A stretch of 64,000 nucleotides of DNA from Alphaproteobacteria bacterium. GTDB lineage: Bacteria; Pseudomonadota; Alphaproteobacteria; Micavibrionales; Micavibrionaceae. A program made the translations under genes and the position numbers. A model generated the notes under the pieces. The model ran no database searches, had not been told where the DNA came from, and was given only the letters and a program-made list of their open reading frames with translations. Positions 55,113-63,887 of this stretch are shown one piece after another. Every line of letters begins with the position of its first letter. The first letter of the stretch is position 1. The DNA lies in NCBI GenBank assembly GCA_021775915.1, contig JAJFGW010000037.1, forward strand, positions 1 through 64,000, read 5' to 3'.

Positions 55113-55973
55113 ATGCAAGATAATATAAAAAAATTAAGCGCCCCTACCATTATCCAGACCGTGATCGATTTACGTACCAGCGTAAAACAAGCGCGGCTGA
55201 AAAACAAAACAATCGCGCTCGTTCCCACGATGGGCGCGCTCCATGACGGGCATATGGAGCTAGTACGAACAGGGCTTAAACACGCAAATCACGTGATTGT
55301 CAGTATTTTTGTTAACCCGACCCAATTTGGCGCGGGTGAAGATTTATCCAGCTATCCACGCACCTGGGATGCTGACCTTGAAAAATTAACAGCCACGGGT
55401 GCCCATACAATATTTTTCCCATCTGTTGATGAAATGTACCCGGACGGCTTTGAGACAACGATATCGGTCAGCGGCGTGAGCGAACCTCTGGAAGGCGCAC
55501 AGCGCCCCAGTCATTTTGATGGTGTCGCCACAGTGGTTTCCAAACTTCTCCTCCAGTCCCTACCGGATATTGCGCTGTTCGGCGAAAAAGACTGGCAACA
55601 ATTACAGGTGATTAAACGCATGACCGCCGACCTTAACATCCCGGTAAAAATAACCGGCGTGCCTATCGTGCGCGATAAAAACGGGCTGGCACTATCCTCG
55701 CGCAATGCTTACTTGAACGAAGAACAATACAAAATCGCCTGCCATTTGAATAAAACCCTGCTTGCCATGGCAGAAAAGCTAAAAGAAAAAGAAACCATAG
55801 ACGGCGTACAACAATGGGGCGTAGCGCAATTAAAACAGGCCGGGTTTGACGCTATTGATTATCTTGAAATCTGCGATGCCGCCACACTAGGTAAGCCCGG
55901 CATAGGCCCCTTGCGTATTCTTGCCGCTGTAAAATGCGGCAAAGCACGCCTGATTGACAACATTGGTGTTTGA
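55113..55973 (+). CDS. panC: Pantothenate synthetase PanC
   Basis: 286 residues. It joins pantoate and beta-alanine using ATP. Nucleotidyltransferase motifs: ALVPTMGALHDGHMELV (HxGH-type), FVNPTQFGAGEDLSSYPR, and FGEKDWQQLQVIKRM with RDKNGLALSSRNAYL. The start ATG follows an AAAGGATT site. Confidence 0.97.
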   Translation: MQDNIKKLSAPTIIQTVIDLRTSVKQARLKNKTIALVPTMGALHDGHMELVRTGLKHANHVIVSIFVNPTQFGAGEDLSSYPRTWDADLEKLTATGAHTIFFPSVDEMYPDGFETTISVSGVSEPLEGAQRPSHFDGVATVVSKLLLQSLPDIALFGEKDWQQLQVIKRMTADLNIPVKITGVPIVRDKNGLALSSRNAYLNEEQYKIACHLNKTLLAMAEKLKEKETIDGVQQWGVAQLKQAGFDAIDYLEICDAATLGKPGIGPLRILAAVKCGKARLIDNIGV

Positions 55974-56034
55974 CATAACTTAAACCTCTGTGCTAAAACT
56001 CTTCTTTTATAAAATTAAAGAGGGACAGCAAAGA

Positions 56035-56985
56035 ATGCGGAGAAAACTACCCAATTTTGCCTATCAACTACAGGGGGATAAAGCTGATGATAATTTTGTC
56101 ATTATTGGCGAAAACGACCAATCGAGCTGGCCCAAAAAAGTTCTTTCCGGATTATTGAAAAATTTCTACACAACCAGTCCGCTTTTTCAAAATATGAAGC
56201 AGCTTTTATCTTCTAGTAACGTGGCTATCGGCATTGATAATCCGGAGGACAGCCCTTTAAATCTTGGAAACAATTCAGGCAATGACGGCGTCTATATTGC
56301 AGAGACAGGCTGTATTATTATAAGAAAAGATCTTGTCACCATGGAAAGTATGAAAAGTCCCAAAAATCTGATCAATTTACTGACTATCCTGCCGCATGAA
56401 ATGACACATGCCACTCATGACATTAAGAATCTTTTTTCAATCAATATGGACAGACTTGATTATATTCAAAATGAAATGGCGACCGAAGCCGCTGCATATA
56501 CCAACACAATCATGGCGCATTGGTATTTAAGCCATAATGAACCGATGGTAAAACAAATCCCGGCCTTAAAAAAAATCTGGGACTCTATAAAAAAAATGGG
56601 AGAAGATAAATTACCTCCATATCTTGCCGCCATGCATGAAGCGCGTATGATTTTTGGCACACATGCAAATAAAAATGGAAATATCAGTGATCTAAAATAT
56701 GCATGGAAGGACACGTTTAAAAATCTTTTCTGTGAAAACGAATATTTTCCAATAGTCTATTTGGAACGTACAGATCAAAAATACAGTCACATACAAAAAA
56801 CTCTAACCAACGAATTTAACAACCAGCAAAAAATTTCCTTCACGGCGGCGCGACTAGGGCAATTTATGGCACTGCCCGGCTTTGATATGACGGCAGATAA
56901 AGCAGAGCTGGAAGAGATGATCGTAGAAAACAAAGCGTTACTATCACAGAATAGATATAGAAGCCTTATTCATTTGAAGTTATAA
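56035..56985 (+). CDS. Putative zincin metallopeptidase (HEMTH), unknown
   Basis: 316 residues from ATG 56035, which has AGAGGGA 10 nt upstream (a GTG at 55990 extends the frame by 15 residues). No signal peptide. Residues 121-125 read HEMTH within TILPHEMTHATHDI, and Glu147 or Glu151 (QNEMATEAAAY) could be the third ligand, as in gluzincin-like families. A long helical C-terminus (KAELEEMIVENKALLSQNRY) follows. Its substrate is unknown. It is the second HExxH protein in the window. Confidence 0.72.
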   Translation: MRRKLPNFAYQLQGDKADDNFVIIGENDQSSWPKKVLSGLLKNFYTTSPLFQNMKQLLSSSNVAIGIDNPEDSPLNLGNNSGNDGVYIAETGCIIIRKDLVTMESMKSPKNLINLLTILPHEMTHATHDIKNLFSINMDRLDYIQNEMATEAAAYTNTIMAHWYLSHNEPMVKQIPALKKIWDSIKKMGEDKLPPYLAAMHEARMIFGTHANKNGNISDLKYAWKDTFKNLFCENEYFPIVYLERTDQKYSHIQKTLTNEFNNQQKISFTAARLGQFMALPGFDMTADKAELEEMIVENKALLSQNRYRSLIHLKL

Positions 56986-56992
56986 TGCCCTC

Positions 56993-57295
56993 ATGAGTCT
57001 TGAATTTGTCACCGCAGAAATAAAGAAGAAAATGACCCGCGCTGCCGGGCTGCAAGCGAAGGTCAAGTTCGATTTTGGCGATGATGGCGTTGTCTTTGTC
57101 GACACCACACAAGACCCGCCCGTCATTAGCAACGATGACACAGAGGCAGAAACCACACTTTCCTGCCCTATGGATATTTTCAAAGGTTTTATCGACGGGT
57201 CGCAAGACCCCAATATCGCCTTCATGATGGGAAAACTCAAAGTTCAAGGCTCCATGGGGCTAGCCATGAAGCTGAACTCAATTCTGGAAGATTAA
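56993..57295 (+). CDS. SCP2-type sterol/lipid-binding protein
   Basis: 100 residues. A single SCP2 fold: KFDFGDDGVVFVDTT strand, AETTLSCPMDIFKGFIDG, then FMMGKLKVQGSMGLAMKL, the lipid-tunnel signature. Probably carries acyl or lipid ligands, consistent with nearby beta-oxidation genes. It starts 7 bp after the HEMTH gene. Confidence 0.9.
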   Translation: MSLEFVTAEIKKKMTRAAGLQAKVKFDFGDDGVVFVDTTQDPPVISNDDTEAETTLSCPMDIFKGFIDGSQDPNIAFMMGKLKVQGSMGLAMKLNSILED

Positions 57296-57297
57296 TA

Positions 57298-57936
57298 TTA
57301 AAGCTGTTCTAAAATAGCTTCTATTTGCTGCGCCACATCGGCAGGCGTGTCTTCTACTGAGAACAGCGCCAAAGGCTTATCATCCGGTGTCATCAAAAAC
57401 ATATAAGATGAATGGTTCATCGTATAATCGGACAAAGCAGGGTCTTCAACCTTAGCCGCATAGACCTTGTAAGAATCCTGTACGGCTTTAATTTGCTCAA
57501 GACTGCCGGTCAGACCCACGAGCCTTGGGTGAAACATTTCAACATAGCTCTTCATAACATCCGGCGTATCGCGCTCCGGGTCTGTACTTACGAAAAGCGG
57601 CTGGATGCCTTCAGCATATTGCCCCAATGTATTTAACACAGAGGCCATTTTTTGCAGCTCTGTCGGGCATATTTCCGGACAGAATGTAAAACCAAAATAA
57701 ACCAGCTTATAAGAAGCGCTGTAATCTTCTTCCGTAACAGAATTACCGTTATGGTCGATTAATGTAAATGACCCGCCAATAGCGGCGCCAGCAAGAGCTG
57801 CTCCAGCCGCCGGTTCAATCTGTGCCACAGAAACCCCTGCGCCCACTTCTTTATTGACAGTATGCCATGCCGCTCCTGTGCCAAACAAAAAACCAAGCAA
57901 ACAAAGAAAAGCAACTTGTCCAATACGCTTATTCAT
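57298..57936 (-). CDS. SCO1/SenC family copper chaperone
   Basis: 212 residues from the ATG at 57936; an upstream GGAAGGA fits this start better than 57954. Membrane-anchored (VAFLCLLGFLFGTGAAW), thioredoxin fold. Copper ligands are CPEIC (FTFCPEICPTEL) and the His in DYTMNHSSYMFLM. It delivers copper to the CuA site of cytochrome oxidase. It is convergent with the SCP2 gene. Confidence 0.93.
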   Translation of the reverse strand: MNKRIGQVAFLCLLGFLFGTGAAWHTVNKEVGAGVSVAQIEPAAGAALAGAAIGGSFTLIDHNGNSVTEEDYSASYKLVYFGFTFCPEICPTELQKMASVLNTLGQYAEGIQPLFVSTDPERDTPDVMKSYVEMFHPRLVGLTGSLEQIKAVQDSYKVYAAKVEDPALSDYTMNHSSYMFLMTPDDKPLALFSVEDTPADVAQQIEAILEQL

Positions 57937-58040
57937 TCTCATGAATCCTTCCATATTTAGTATAATACCACATTTAATATATTATGGTATATCAACTTCT
58001 GTATGAAAGAGCAAACTCAAAAGAACATTATTTTACGGGT

Positions 58041-58796
58041 CTAAAGCACATCAAGCATATCCGCGACGAGTGGATGACGAACAATATCAACCTGCTTCAA
58101 GCGCACAACGGCAATATCTTCAACCATCTCAAGCTTTTCGGATATTGGCGACAAGCCTGACATACCATCCAGCAAATCACTTTGATCCGGATCGCCCGTA
58201 ATCACCATCGTCGAGTGCCAACCAAGCCGTGAGAGTATCATTTTAAGCTGGCCATAAGTACAATTCTGCGCCTCATCAATAACGACAAAAGCGTTGTTTA
58301 AAGTACGCCCGCGCATAAACCCGACCGGCGCAATTTCAATTGTACCGTCCTCCATAAGCTGCCGCACTTTCCTGCCACCCATACGATCACCGAGCGCATC
58401 ATAAAGAGGGCGCAAATAAGGCCCCATTTTATCGTGCAAGTCACCAGGAAGAAAACCAAGGCTTTCCCCGGCCTCCATCGCAGGACGAGAGAGAATAATC
58501 CGTTCAACGCTGCCCTCTTCCAGCGCTTCAACAGCGGCAGAAATAGCCAGATATGTTTTGCCGGTTCCGGCAGGTCCAATGGCAAGAGAAAGATTTTTGC
58601 TCTTAATTGCCTCCATCAGAGCTTCCTGACCTTCCGAGCGCGGCTTCACCCGCTTTATATATTTTTTATCGCGCGCATTATCTATTTTGTTGTCAAGCGG
58701 ATGCCATTTCTGATCATCAAAGACACTACGAACAACATTCCCATCATTGTTCTGATGAATAGAGGATTGACGTTTCTTGCTGCGTTTTTTAGCCAT
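58041..58796 (-). CDS. phoH: PhoH-like ATPase
   Basis: 251 residues. Walker A GPAGTGKTYLAISAAVEAL; Walker B VVIDEAQNCT, and an ISRLG-like sensor (ILSRLGWHSTMVITGDPDQSD). PhoH-like ATPases are linked with RNA metabolism. The basic N-terminal tail (AKKRSKKRQSS) is unusual. AAGGAG is 8 nt before the ATG. A structured RNA with terminator lies directly upstream. Confidence 0.93.
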   Translation of the reverse strand: MAKKRSKKRQSSIHQNNDGNVVRSVFDDQKWHPLDNKIDNARDKKYIKRVKPRSEGQEALMEAIKSKNLSLAIGPAGTGKTYLAISAAVEALEEGSVERIILSRPAMEAGESLGFLPGDLHDKMGPYLRPLYDALGDRMGGRKVRQLMEDGTIEIAPVGFMRGRTLNNAFVVIDEAQNCTYGQLKMILSRLGWHSTMVITGDPDQSDLLDGMSGLSPISEKLEMVEDIAVVRLKQVDIVRHPLVADMLDVL

Positions 58797-58847
58797 GGAA
58801 GAGCTCCTTTCAAAAAGAGGAAGGGGGAGGGGAGGGGAGAAAAAAGG

Positions 58848-58887
58848 AAATTAAAAACAAAAAAAACCGTGCGAACGAGGCACGGTT
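58848..58887 (-). terminator. Intrinsic terminator upstream of phoH
   Basis: A perfect 8-bp GC-rich stem: plus-strand AACCGTGC (58865-58872) with GCACGGTT (58880-58887), loop of 7 bases. Read on the minus strand it is followed by a long T tract (58864 down to about 58850). It ends about 50 bases before the phoH ATG, so it could end a separate RNA or act as an attenuator of phoH. Confidence 0.85.
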
Positions 58888-59056
58888 ACAGAGAGTAATA
58901 CTTCTTTTCAGCCATCTTGTGGCAGGCTTTTCTAGCCTGTAAGGGTCAGATCGAAATGGAAGTAAACGCAAAGTGAGCAAATAAAATCCTTTATTGAGCG
59001 TTTCTGTTACCATGCTAACAGAAAAACCTCAATCTGACTACAGGCTTTCCTGCAAA
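58888..59056 (-). ncRNA. Candidate structured RNA (about 170-200 nt), unknown class
   Basis: The minus strand folds into a long closing stem: GCAGG/CCTGC (59053-59049 with 58926-58922), GCCTGTA/TACAGGC (59045-59039 with 58941-58935) and GTCAGAT/ATCTGAC (59038-59032 with 58951-58945), with a 3-base bulge. Inside are a 9-bp hairpin TTTCTGTTA/TAACAGAAA (59024-59016 with 59009-59001) and a 6-bp AAUAAA hairpin. The 3' strand of the closing stem can alternatively fold on itself as CAGGCT-AGAAA-AGCCTG. An intrinsic terminator follows. No match to 6S, SRP, RNase P or tmRNA that I can recognise; it may be a phoH leader. Confidence 0.6.
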
Positions 59057-59073
59057 TTAACCGAGTTTTAAAA

Positions 59074-59910
59074 TCAGGCTGCCAGTTTTTTGATTTTTTT
59101 TGTTTCCAAAGCTATGCGCCACCATGCAATTTTCGTGGCTATCTTATGCGGCAAGCTGTGCGGTTTAAAACCGCAGGCCTTGAATACCATAGCGACCACA
59201 CGATCCATATGCTTGAACTGATAATAACTATAAGCGCGACTCATATAGGCCTTATTGTATGTTTTGCGATCATAGGGCTCACCATCATTCGTGATATTGG
59301 CGGCATAATAGGCATAGGACAATTCATCGTCTTCACTCTCGGCTATGCGGCCAAGAGCAATTTTCAAACGACCAAAGCGTGACAGTCCTTCTTTTTCCAA
59401 ATATTTATTCAGCGTGTCATAAAATAATTTGTAATGCCGAAATTCATCGGCGGCGATATGTTTGCAAATTTCTTTTAAGACAGGCTCATTCGTTGCATCA
59501 CCAATGGCGCTGTAATAACTGGAAGTGCCCGTCTCCACCATACAGCGCGCAACCATTTCACCACTACGACTGCCACGCACAGAACTTTTTGAATTATCCA
59601 GAAAATGTTCCGGGACATAACCGGCGCGGAATTTAGCCATCGCGACTTCAAGACTCCATGACGGATCAATCTTTTCCGCCCAGGCACCTAGCGCCGCGCC
59701 ATGCTGCACCTCTTCCACGGCCCATTGCCTCGTTATTTTTTGAAACTCAGAATCATCATGAAAAATGCGACACAGGTAATCAGCATAACTTTCCGCATTA
59801 TACTCAACCAGCGCCGCCGCTTTTATAACCTGCAACAGATCAGAGTTAACCAGCGCCGGGGCAAGCTGGTCCCACTTTAGTCCTTCAATTGTCCAATGCT
59901 CATTTGTCAT
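59074..59910 (-). CDS. Ferritin-like diiron protein
   Basis: 278 residues, four-helix bundle pattern. Metal ligands: Glu36 or Glu40 (VEYNAESYADY), the pair Glu66-Glu67 and His70 (AVEEVQH), then ARCMVETGTSS and AADEFRHYKL further on. This E-ExxH, E-ExxH pattern is that of ferritin-like or acyl-ACP-desaturase-like diiron enzymes. The reaction is unknown. It ends about 20 bp before the structured RNA. Confidence 0.82.
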   Translation of the reverse strand: MTNEHWTIEGLKWDQLAPALVNSDLLQVIKAAALVEYNAESYADYLCRIFHDDSEFQKITRQWAVEEVQHGAALGAWAEKIDPSWSLEVAMAKFRAGYVPEHFLDNSKSSVRGSRSGEMVARCMVETGTSSYYSAIGDATNEPVLKEICKHIAADEFRHYKLFYDTLNKYLEKEGLSRFGRLKIALGRIAESEDDELSYAYYAANITNDGEPYDRKTYNKAYMSRAYSYYQFKHMDRVVAMVFKACGFKPHSLPHKIATKIAWWRIALETKKIKKLAA

Positions 59911-60034
59911 GGCCTTTAGTTAACAAGTTTCACCGAAAGCGGCAAGCTTTTTGGCGCCATACGTATTTTCTTGAACAAAGAATTTATTTTACGTATAGTA
60001 AGTCCTATGGTTTTATTTATCAGGAAATGCTAGA

Positions 60035-60418
60035 ATGTCTAAAGATAGCGAACAAATGAGTCTGGAAGAAGTTTTTGGTGCTCACAGTCAGGCAACCTTT
60101 ATCTTTCGCGGTGACTCCAATGTAAAAGGCTATCTGGGAACGCCTTTTTTTCAAAAAGGAAAACGCTTCGAAGTTACCACAGAGAATGGCGGTTACACCT
60201 TTATTGCAGACCAGGTTAAAATTAAACCGCTAGATAAAATTACGCCAGATGAGTTTAATCGTCATGTAAACGGAACCATGGTAATGCCTTTGATCCCTTC
60301 CGATGAAGGAAAAGAGCTTAAACCTGAAGAAACCTGTACCGTCGTGGAGTTCAAAACAGAAACAGGCGAACTTATGCCCGCCTGCTGGTTAAATCAAGAC
60401 CCGCTTCGTCTTGTATAA
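60035..60418 (+). CDS. Small soluble protein, unknown
   Basis: 127 residues, no signal peptide. Beta-rich (ATFIFRGDSNVKGYLGTPFF, FEVTTENGGYTFIADQVKIK) with one Cys pair (ETCTVVEF and PACWLNQD). It is convergent with nrdB; no known motif. Divergent from the diiron gene. Confidence 0.7.
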   Translation: MSKDSEQMSLEEVFGAHSQATFIFRGDSNVKGYLGTPFFQKGKRFEVTTENGGYTFIADQVKIKPLDKITPDEFNRHVNGTMVMPLIPSDEGKELKPEETCTVVEFKTETGELMPACWLNQDPLRLV

Positions 60419-60434
60419 AAGAGAAACATTGCAG

Positions 60435-61526
60435 CTACGCTGCTTCTTCCTCAGGCTTATCCGTTAAATTCATAGCCCCGATTTTCTTGCCATAGCTGCC
60501 AGCAAAAACTTCATCGCTAAAGACATCTTCCCACGCCCCTTCAGTCGAAGCTTTCGCATATTCGGTAGAGCGGTTTTCAAAGAAGTTTGTGTGCTCGGCA
60601 CCGTTTAACATCTCATCCATCCATGGCAACGGGTTTTTCGTGAGGCCGTAAATAGGCTGAAGTTTAAGCTGCTGCAAACGGCGGTCGCCAATATAACGAA
60701 TATATTGCTTAACCTCATCAGGGGTCAGACCTTCAACGCCGCCCATCTCAAAGGCCAGATCAATAAAGGCATCTTCATAACCTATAATTTTCCGGCAACT
60801 TTCAGTGATCTCCTCTTTCAGATCATCAGTCCAGATATCAGGGTTTTCCTGAATAAAAGTATTAAACAGCTTTATCATCGACAGACAGTGCAGCGTTTCA
60901 TCCCGCACAGACCATGTCACAATCTGTCCCATGCCCTTCATTTTATTAAAGCGCGGGAAGTTCATCAAAATGGCAAAGGAGGCAAATAATTGCAGCCCTT
61001 CGGTAAAGCCGGAAAACAGAGCAATCGTTTTAGCAATATCGCGGCGCGAGCTCATATTCGCGGTCTGCATATAATCGAACTTGTCCTTCATTTCCTTGTA
61101 TTTCATGAAAGCCAGATATTCAGCTTCCGGCATGCCCAGCGTATCCAGCAAATGTGAATAGGCAGCAACATGAACCGTTTCAATATTGGAAAAAGCAGAG
61201 AGCATCATTTGCACTTCCACAGGGCCAAAGACACGGGAATAATGTTTCATGTAACAATTATTAACTTCAACATCGGCCTGCGTGAAAAAGCGGAAGATCT
61301 GCGTAAGAAGGTTTTTCTCGGCGTCTGTCAGGGTTTTCTTCCAATCACGGACATCTTCGGCCATCGGCACTTCTTCAGGAAGCCAGTGCAAACGCTGTTG
61401 TGTCAGCCATGCTTCGTAACACCAATCATAAAGAAAAGGTTTATAAACATGACGTTCCTGCAAAAGAGGTGACTTGCTTCCCGTTACGTCATCAATAATT
61501 TTATTTGTTAGCGGCGTATCAGCCAT
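60435..61526 (-). CDS. nrdB: Ribonucleotide reductase class I beta subunit
   Basis: 363 residues. Diiron ligands include NIETVHVAAYSH and DETLHCLSMIKL. This subunit generates the radical used by NrdA. AGGAG precedes the ATG. It is separated from nrdA by an intrinsic terminator, so the two may be expressed unequally. The C-terminal end (KPEEEAA) is acidic. Confidence 0.96.
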   Translation of the reverse strand: MADTPLTNKIIDDVTGSKSPLLQERHVYKPFLYDWCYEAWLTQQRLHWLPEEVPMAEDVRDWKKTLTDAEKNLLTQIFRFFTQADVEVNNCYMKHYSRVFGPVEVQMMLSAFSNIETVHVAAYSHLLDTLGMPEAEYLAFMKYKEMKDKFDYMQTANMSSRRDIAKTIALFSGFTEGLQLFASFAILMNFPRFNKMKGMGQIVTWSVRDETLHCLSMIKLFNTFIQENPDIWTDDLKEEITESCRKIIGYEDAFIDLAFEMGGVEGLTPDEVKQYIRYIGDRRLQQLKLQPIYGLTKNPLPWMDEMLNGAEHTNFFENRSTEYAKASTEGAWEDVFSDEVFAGSYGKKIGAMNLTDKPEEEAA

Positions 61527-61629
61527 AATTAATTACTCCTTATACTTCCTAACCAATGATTCCCCATAGAGTTTAGTGTAGCCCCCTGTTCGATCACGCC
61601 GAGTCTTTTTATACGGTCTTCCACAGGAA

Positions 61630-61672
61630 TGAAAAAAGAAGGGGCGGCGCAAAATGTTACACCGCCCCCGCT
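61630..61672 (-). terminator. Intrinsic terminator between nrdA and nrdB
   Basis: Plus-strand GGGGCGG (61643-61649) pairs with CCGCCCC (61664-61670). On the minus strand the stem is followed by TTCTTTTTTC. It lies directly after the nrdA stop and before nrdB, indicating partial termination or an independent nrdB promoter in the remaining 100 bp. Confidence 0.75.
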
Positions 61673-61684
61673 ATATGTCAGGAG

Positions 61685-63526
61685 TTACTGACAAGCAAGG
61701 CATTCTTCATATTTGTTTTCTTCTGACACCGCTTCAGGCAGCTCTGGCTCACGGTTGCCTTTTGGCTCACCCGCCATGCTACGTTTCCAGCTCGCATCAC
61801 TTTCAGCGCGCTGAATGGATTTAGAACGGCAATAATAAAGAGATTTAACGCCCTGTTTCCACGCTTCCCAATGAATGCGGTGTAAATCTGATTTGTGAAC
61901 ATTGGCAGGCAGGAAGACATTCAAAGACTGCGCCTGACAAATAAACGGCGTGCGATCACCAGCATGTTCAATCAGCCAGCGCTGGTCAATTTCAAAAGCG
62001 GTCTTGAACACGTCCTTTTCATCATCGCTCAGGAAATCAAGATGTTGCACCGAACCCTCATTAGTAAAGATAGAGCTCCAAATGTCATCCGTATTTTCCC
62101 CTTTTTCTTCCAGCAAGATCTCCAGATATTTGTTTTTAACCGGAAAAGAGCCGGACAATGTCTTGTGCGTATAAGCATTGGCCGCGTTTGGCTCAATCCC
62201 CGGCGAAGCACCGCCGCAAATAATCGAAATTGAAGCCGTCGGCGCTATTGCCATTTTGTTGGAAAAGCGCTCCTGAATCCCGTAATCGGCCGCATCCGGA
62301 CATGCGCCGCGCTCTTCGGCCAGCTTAATAGATGAATCATCGGCCTGCCGCTTGATATGCTGGAACATACGGCGGTTCCACACTTTGGCCATAACCGATT
62401 CCATCGGAATCATTTTTGATTGCAGGAAGGAGTGATACCCCATAACACCAAGCCCGACAGACCGTTCGCGCATCGCGGCATATTTAGCGCGCTTCATAGA
62501 ATCCGGCGCTTTTTCAATAAAATCTGTTAGTACATTATCAAGGAAGCGCATCACGTCCTCAATAAAGGTTGGATGATCCTGCCATTTCTCGAATTTATCA
62601 AGATTAAGCGAAGACAGGCAACACACAGCCGTTCTATCGTTCCCCAAATGGTCCTTACCAGTTGGCAACGTGATCTCTGAACATAAGTTCGACATCTTGA
62701 CGTTAAGACCGGCCATTTTGTGATGATCAGGAATATGATCGTTCACATGATCAATAAAGACCATATAAGGCTCGCCGGTTTCCATCCGGGCGGTAAGAAG
62801 GCGAATCCACAAATCGCGCGCTTTTACGCGGTCAACGATATGATTATCCTTCGGCGATTTAAGCGCCCATTCCTCATCATTTTCCACCGCCTCCATAAAG
62901 CGGTTGGTAACAAGTACGCCGTGATGCAAATTAAGCGCCTTACGGTTCGGGTCACCGCCAGTTGGACGACGCAGTTCAATAAACTCTTCAATCTCCGGGT
63001 GCCAGATTGGCAAATAAATAGCAGCACTACCACGCCGCAAACTACCTTGTGAAATAGCAAGAGTAAGGGAATCCATCACACGAATAAACGGCACGATTCC
63101 CGATGTCTTGCCGTTGCGTCCGACCGTTTCCCCGATAGAGCGGACATTCCCCCAGTAAGAGCCAATCCCCCCGCCCAGCGAAGCCAGCCAGACATTTTCG
63201 TTCCACAGCTCGACAATATCACCAAGGCTATCCCCGGACTCATTCAAGAAACAGGAAATAGGCAGCCCCCGGCTCGTCCCGCCATTGGATAAAACAGGCG
63301 TAGAAGGCATAAACCAGAGATTGGACATGTAATCATAAATACGTTGCGCATGGGCACTATCATCACCGTAATACATCGCAACGCGCGCGTACAGGTCCTG
63401 AAAAGACTCTTCCGGCAACAAATAGCGGTCCTGCAATGTCGCCTTACCAAATTTCGTTAAGTAATCATCCCGAGACCGATCGATCTGAACACGGTTACCT
63501 CTTTCCATTTGAGCGACATCGAACAT
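61685..63526 (-). CDS. nrdA: Ribonucleotide reductase class I alpha subunit (short, no ATP cone)
   Basis: 613 residues from the ATG at 63526, which has AAGGAGG 7 nt upstream (the open frame upstream is not coding). Catalytic parts: PISCFLNESGDSLGDIV, ANMSNLCSEITLP-like NVKMSNLCSEITLPTG with the radical Cys, and a C-terminal redox pair CLACQ. E. coli NrdA has 761 residues with an N-terminal ATP cone for overall activity control; this protein lacks it, as do many alphaproteobacterial NrdAs. Confidence 0.96.
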   Translation of the reverse strand: MFDVAQMERGNRVQIDRSRDDYLTKFGKATLQDRYLLPEESFQDLYARVAMYYGDDSAHAQRIYDYMSNLWFMPSTPVLSNGGTSRGLPISCFLNESGDSLGDIVELWNENVWLASLGGGIGSYWGNVRSIGETVGRNGKTSGIVPFIRVMDSLTLAISQGSLRRGSAAIYLPIWHPEIEEFIELRRPTGGDPNRKALNLHHGVLVTNRFMEAVENDEEWALKSPKDNHIVDRVKARDLWIRLLTARMETGEPYMVFIDHVNDHIPDHHKMAGLNVKMSNLCSEITLPTGKDHLGNDRTAVCCLSSLNLDKFEKWQDHPTFIEDVMRFLDNVLTDFIEKAPDSMKRAKYAAMRERSVGLGVMGYHSFLQSKMIPMESVMAKVWNRRMFQHIKRQADDSSIKLAEERGACPDAADYGIQERFSNKMAIAPTASISIICGGASPGIEPNAANAYTHKTLSGSFPVKNKYLEILLEEKGENTDDIWSSIFTNEGSVQHLDFLSDDEKDVFKTAFEIDQRWLIEHAGDRTPFICQAQSLNVFLPANVHKSDLHRIHWEAWKQGVKSLYYCRSKSIQRAESDASWKRSMAGEPKGNREPELPEAVSEENKYEECLACQ

Positions 63527-63554
63527 TCCTGCCTCCTTGAGTGGCAATATTAAG

Positions 63555-63598
63555 TTATACACAGATGTGATTATATGAATGTGGATAGATGTGGATAA
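63555..63598. promoter_or_regulatory. Three DnaA boxes upstream of nrdA
   Basis: TTATACACA on the plus strand (63555-63563); CTATCCACA on the minus strand (63588-63580); TTATCCACA, the strong consensus, on the minus strand (63598-63590). The last two are exactly 10 bp apart, one helical turn. They lie 29-72 bp before the nrdA ATG. DnaA regulation of nrd is known in E. coli, so DNA-replication-linked control is likely. An oriC would need more boxes and an AT-rich unwinding element, which I do not see. Confidence 0.7.
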
Positions 63599-63887
63599 AA
63601 ACACTACCCGTAGCGGTTATTCTTTTAAGAGCATACTAGATGTCGTGGTTTTGGTCAGCAGGACACTATTCCTATTTGGCTAAATTGACCCCAAAATTGG
63701 TGCAGGAATAGCATACAAGTGTCTGAAATTTATAGGGTGACTTGGGTTTATTAACCAAATTACCCCCCTGTGAAAAAGTAATCCTGTTTTAAGATTGCGG
63801 AAAATAAAACCATAGGGGCTTTCTAATAACAAGGTCTTTGCTGCGCTGCATATATCACCAAACAGGGGAGAAATTAAACGATTCGCA
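63599..63887. repeat. Gap between nrdA control region and the partial gene, with inverted repeat
   Basis: No gene is visible. GACACTATTCCT (63662-63673) pairs with AGGAATAG (63704-63711) and AGTGTC (63718-63723) to form a long stem interrupted by a 6-base bulge. A second smaller stem lies at 63735-63765 (GGGT-TTGG with CCAA-ACCC). The gap probably also contains the nrdA promoter further upstream of the DnaA boxes. Confidence 0.4.

Noticed and set aside
58810-59013. A 67-codon minus-strand reading frame upstream of phoH
   Set aside because: It covers the structured RNA and runs straight through the intrinsic terminator hairpin and its T tract, which is not expected of a coding gene.
58888-59056. 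TPP or cobalamin riboswitch
   Set aside because: CTGACCC and CAGG segments look superficially similar to thiamine boxes, but the required CTGAGA and ACCTGAT motifs, or a B12 box, are absent.
63527-63620. NrdR boxes upstream of nrdA
   Set aside because: No pair of ACAC-N8-GTGT-like palindromes at the needed spacing; the motifs present fit DnaA boxes better.
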